Below the pieces are notes generated by a model, which was not told the origin of the DNA, did not search any database, and was given only the letters and a program-made list of their open reading frames with translations. DNA of 7,688 bases from Pseudomonadota bacterium (GTDB lineage: Bacteria > Myxococcota > Myxococcia > Myxococcales > Myxococcaceae). The position numbers were made by a program, and so were the translations under genes. Of the stretch, positions 5,857 through 7,688 are shown in pieces (positions within the stretch are counted from its first letter, which is position 1; each line of letters begins with the position of its first letter). The stretch is taken from the NCBI GenBank assembly GCA_023424585.1, contig JAFADT010000720.1, positions 1 through 7,688 on the forward strand. Reading direction: 5' to 3'.

Positions 5857-7035
5857 ATGCTGGCTCCAGTCGTCTTTCTCTTCTTCCTGCTGATGTCACT
5901 GAGTGCCCTGGCCGCCGGCCGCACGGCGCCCGGGCTGGTGCCGGTGAAGCAGACGCCGACGATGGACGGCATCGCGCTGCCCCTGTTGTCGTTCAGTTCG
6001 GACCAGGGCTTCGGCTACGGCGCCGTGGGAGGCATGTACCTCTACGGCGACGGCACGAAGACGCCCTATGCGCATGCCCTGTCCGCGCAGGTCTTCTTCA
6101 GCTCTCGCGGCGCCATGAATCATTACCTCCGCTACGACGGCCCGCAGCTGCTGGGGCCCCTGCGGCTGGAGGGACGGCTGGAGTACCGCCAGGAGAAGAG
6201 CAGCCCCTTCTTCGGCGCGGGCAACCTGTCCGCCCCGGACTTCCGGGGTGACGTGGATGACGAGAAGTACAACTACGACAAGGGCTCGCCGGGCCTCTGG
6301 GTGCGCCTGCGCGGGCGGCCCTTCGGAGAGAAGCACCCGTTCCAGTCGTACGTGGGCTACGGCTGGCGCTACACGCGCGTGTCACCCTATGAGACGTCCA
6401 TCCTGGCGCAGGAGAAGCCCATCGGCATCGAGGGCGGGCCCAGCGGGCAGCTGCTCGCGGGCGCGCTCTGGGACACGCGCGACGACGAGTCCGATCCTAC
6501 GTCCGGCGGCGTGGAGGAGGTGGCGCTGCGCGTGTCGGGCCTGGCCACCTTCAGCCGCTACCAGTACGCGGGCGTGACGCTGAGCGAGCGCCGCTACATC
6601 CGCATCACCCCACGGCTCGTCTTCGCGCAGCGGCTCACGCTGGACATGCTCTTCGGCGAGGTGCCGTTCTTCGAGTGGATGACCACGGGCGGCGTCAACG
6701 TCTCCGAGGGCATCGGCGGCATGAGCAGCGTGCGCGGCATCGAGCGCAACCGCTTCGCCGGCAACGTGAAGGCGTTCAGCAACTCCGAGCTGCGCTTCCA
6801 GGCGGCGCGGATGTCCGTCTTCGGGCAGCCGCTGGCGCTGGGCGCGGTGGTGTTCCTGGACCTGGGCCGCGTGTGGCATCCGGGGGTGACGGACGGCAAG
6901 TGGCATGAGTGGCACCCGGGCATCGGCGGCGGCCTGCGCTTCTCGCGCCGCGCGGCCGTGGTGCGCATGGACTACGCGCGCTCCACCGAGACGGGCCGCC
7001 AGCGCTTCTACATCACGTTCGGTCACATGTTCTAA
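5857..7035 (+). CDS. Omp85/BamA-TamA-type outer-membrane beta-barrel (D15 surface antigen), POTRA-less
   Basis: This is a 392-residue outer-membrane protein. The N-terminus MLAPVVFLFFLLMSLSALAA is a hydrophobic signal peptide with likely cleavage after Ala20; it has no positively charged residues before the core, which is unusual. The rest is barrel: alternating strands rich in Tyr, Phe and Gly, the D15-type DTRDDESDPTSGG (206-218), the Omp85 loop-6 motif VRG (292-294, in SSVRGIERNRFAGN), NSELRF (309-314), a GIGGGLRF strand (356-363), and a terminal Phe (YITFGHMF), the usual insertion signal. About 370 mature residues fit a 16-strand barrel, leaving no room for POTRA domains, so this is not BamA itself. 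The ATG at 5857 is chosen for the signal peptide, although its Shine-Dalgarno (ACGGGG) is weak; a GTG at 5767 would add 30 residues. Relatives transport or insert proteins or lipids. It is divergent from the phosphodiesterase gene. Confidence 0.86.
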   Translation: MLAPVVFLFFLLMSLSALAAGRTAPGLVPVKQTPTMDGIALPLLSFSSDQGFGYGAVGGMYLYGDGTKTPYAHALSAQVFFSSRGAMNHYLRYDGPQLLGPLRLEGRLEYRQEKSSPFFGAGNLSAPDFRGDVDDEKYNYDKGSPGLWVRLRGRPFGEKHPFQSYVGYGWRYTRVSPYETSILAQEKPIGIEGGPSGQLLAGALWDTRDDESDPTSGGVEEVALRVSGLATFSRYQYAGVTLSERRYIRITPRLVFAQRLTLDMLFGEVPFFEWMTTGGVNVSEGIGGMSSVRGIERNRFAGNVKAFSNSELRFQAARMSVFGQPLALGAVVFLDLGRVWHPGVTDGKWHEWHPGIGGGLRFSRRAAVVRMDYARSTETGRQRFYITFGHMF

Positions 7036-7066
7036 CGGCGGGCCCGGGCGCGCGCCGCGCTGTCTT
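7036..7066. other. Convergent intergenic spacer, nearly pure G/C
   Basis: The 31 bp between two converging stop codons contains overlapping palindromes: GGGCCC (7040-7045), CCCGGG (7043-7048) and the 10-bp GGCGCGCGCC (7047-7056). CGGCG/CGCCG arms (7036-7040 / 7053-7057) can also pair. No T tract follows on either strand, so it is not a classical intrinsic terminator. It may act as a weak bidirectional one. Confidence 0.35.
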
Positions 7067-7688
7067 CTAGGTGAGCGCGTCCACCCAGCCGCGAAGCCGC
7101 GCGTCCGCGTGGGCCTCGCCGCGCACGCCCTGCTCCACGTCCAGCGTCAGGGTGAGGAAGCCGCGCGACTCCAGGCCCTGGCGCAGGGCCTCGCGCGCCT
7201 CCACGTCCGGGGCGAAGAGGATGCAGCCGTCGCCGCCGCCCGCGCCGGAGAGCTTGCCCGCGCACTGGTAGGACGCGGCGATGGCCAGCACGCGGCGCAT
7301 GCCTTCGGTCTCCAGCGGGCCCAGCTCCAGCAGCAGCGCGTGCTGGGCCTTCACCGCCTCCGCGAAGGCGCGGAAGTCTCGGCCGCCGCCCAGGCCGTCT
7401 TCAATCGTGCGGCCCAGCGCGTCCGAGCGCTCCACGAAGGCCGCGCGGCCGGCGTCCGCGAGGCGCGCCTCCACCTGGCCGATGAGGAGCCTGGTGGACG
7501 CGCTCTCGCCGGTGAAGGCGTAGAGCATGGACACGCGGGGCATGGGCATGCGCCAGAGGTCCACCGGCGGAGACTCGGCGAGCGCGGCGTTGAAGCGGCC
7601 GGTGTTGGCGGCGTCCGCGAGCGCGGTCACGTCGTAGCGCCGGTAGCGCACGGTGCCGCCCGCGAAGCTCGTCGCCACGTCGCCGCCG
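7067..7688 (-). CDS. mvaK2: Phosphomevalonate kinase, GHMP family (N-terminus outside window)
   Basis: This enzyme phosphorylates mevalonate-5-phosphate to the diphosphate with ATP, in the mevalonate route to isoprenoids. The frame runs off the right edge, so about 206 C-terminal residues are seen. The first residues, G-G-D-V-A-T-S-F-A-G-G-T-V-R-Y-R-R-Y, match the segment of phosphomevalonate kinases (yeast Erg8 has G-F-D-V-A...Y-G-S-I-R-Y-R-R-F). Next come FTGESASTRLL, resembling the WTG-x-x-A-S-T region of bacterial enzymes, and the GHMP motif 3 KLSGAGGGDGCILF (codons at about 7255-7214), where GGGD points to phosphomevalonate rather than mevalonate kinase. The stop is TAG at 7069-7067, facing the barrel gene. 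Mevalonate kinase or another GHMP kinase is the alternative. The rest of the pathway should lie beyond the right edge if the genes are clustered, but that cannot be seen. Confidence 0.8.
   Translation of the reverse strand, partial: GGDVATSFAGGTVRYRRYDVTALADAANTGRFNAALAESPPVDLWRMPMPRVSMLYAFTGESASTRLLIGQVEARLADAGRAAFVERSDALGRTIEDGLGGGRDFRAFAEAVKAQHALLLELGPLETEGMRRVLAIAASYQCAGKLSGAGGGDGCILFAPDVEAREALRQGLESRGFLTLTLDVEQGVRGEAHADARLRGWVDALT

Overview
The window is very GC-rich, with strong G/C preference at third codon positions, GTG starts and tightly packed genes. Together with an Isc-type iron-sulfur chaperone set and a phosphomevalonate kinase, this suggests a delta-proteobacterial/Myxococcota genome, probably of the Myxococcus/Corallococcus kind. 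That assignment is inferred from composition and gene content, not from a database match.

Left part (1-2768, + strand): the 3' end of an isc operon. hscB lacks only its first few codons and overlaps hscA by 4 nt. fdx follows hscA after 3 nt. HscB (J-protein) and HscA (specialised Hsp70) help release clusters from the IscU scaffold, and Fdx is the [2Fe-2S] electron donor. All key motifs are present. Fdx ends in an extra C-terminal tail.

Middle (2769-3006, + strand): a tRNA-Leu(CAG) with its own sigma70-like promoter and a strong intrinsic terminator. I see no terminator between fdx and the tRNA, so the isc transcript could read through into it.

Right-middle (3007-5702, - strand): a two-gene operon. 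The first gene encodes an alkaline-phosphatase-superfamily phosphodiesterase. Twenty nucleotides later comes a polytopic membrane protein of the MprF-flippase-like (UPF0104, LPG-synthase TM) family. Divergent from it, across 154 bp, a + strand gene (5857-7035) encodes a secreted Omp85/BamA-type outer-membrane barrel without POTRA domains. A cytoplasm-facing hydrolase, an inner-membrane lipid-flippase-like protein and an outer-membrane barrel make an attractive envelope-lipid module, but the link rests on proximity only.

Right edge (7067-7688, - strand): the C-terminal two thirds or so of a GHMP kinase, best read as phosphomevalonate kinase of the mevalonate pathway. It converges on the barrel gene across a 31-bp, almost purely G/C spacer.

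No mobile element, CRISPR array, origin or clear pseudogene was seen, and no gene-free stretch exceeds 300 bases. The least explained part is the phosphodiesterase/flippase/barrel group and its shared intergenic region.
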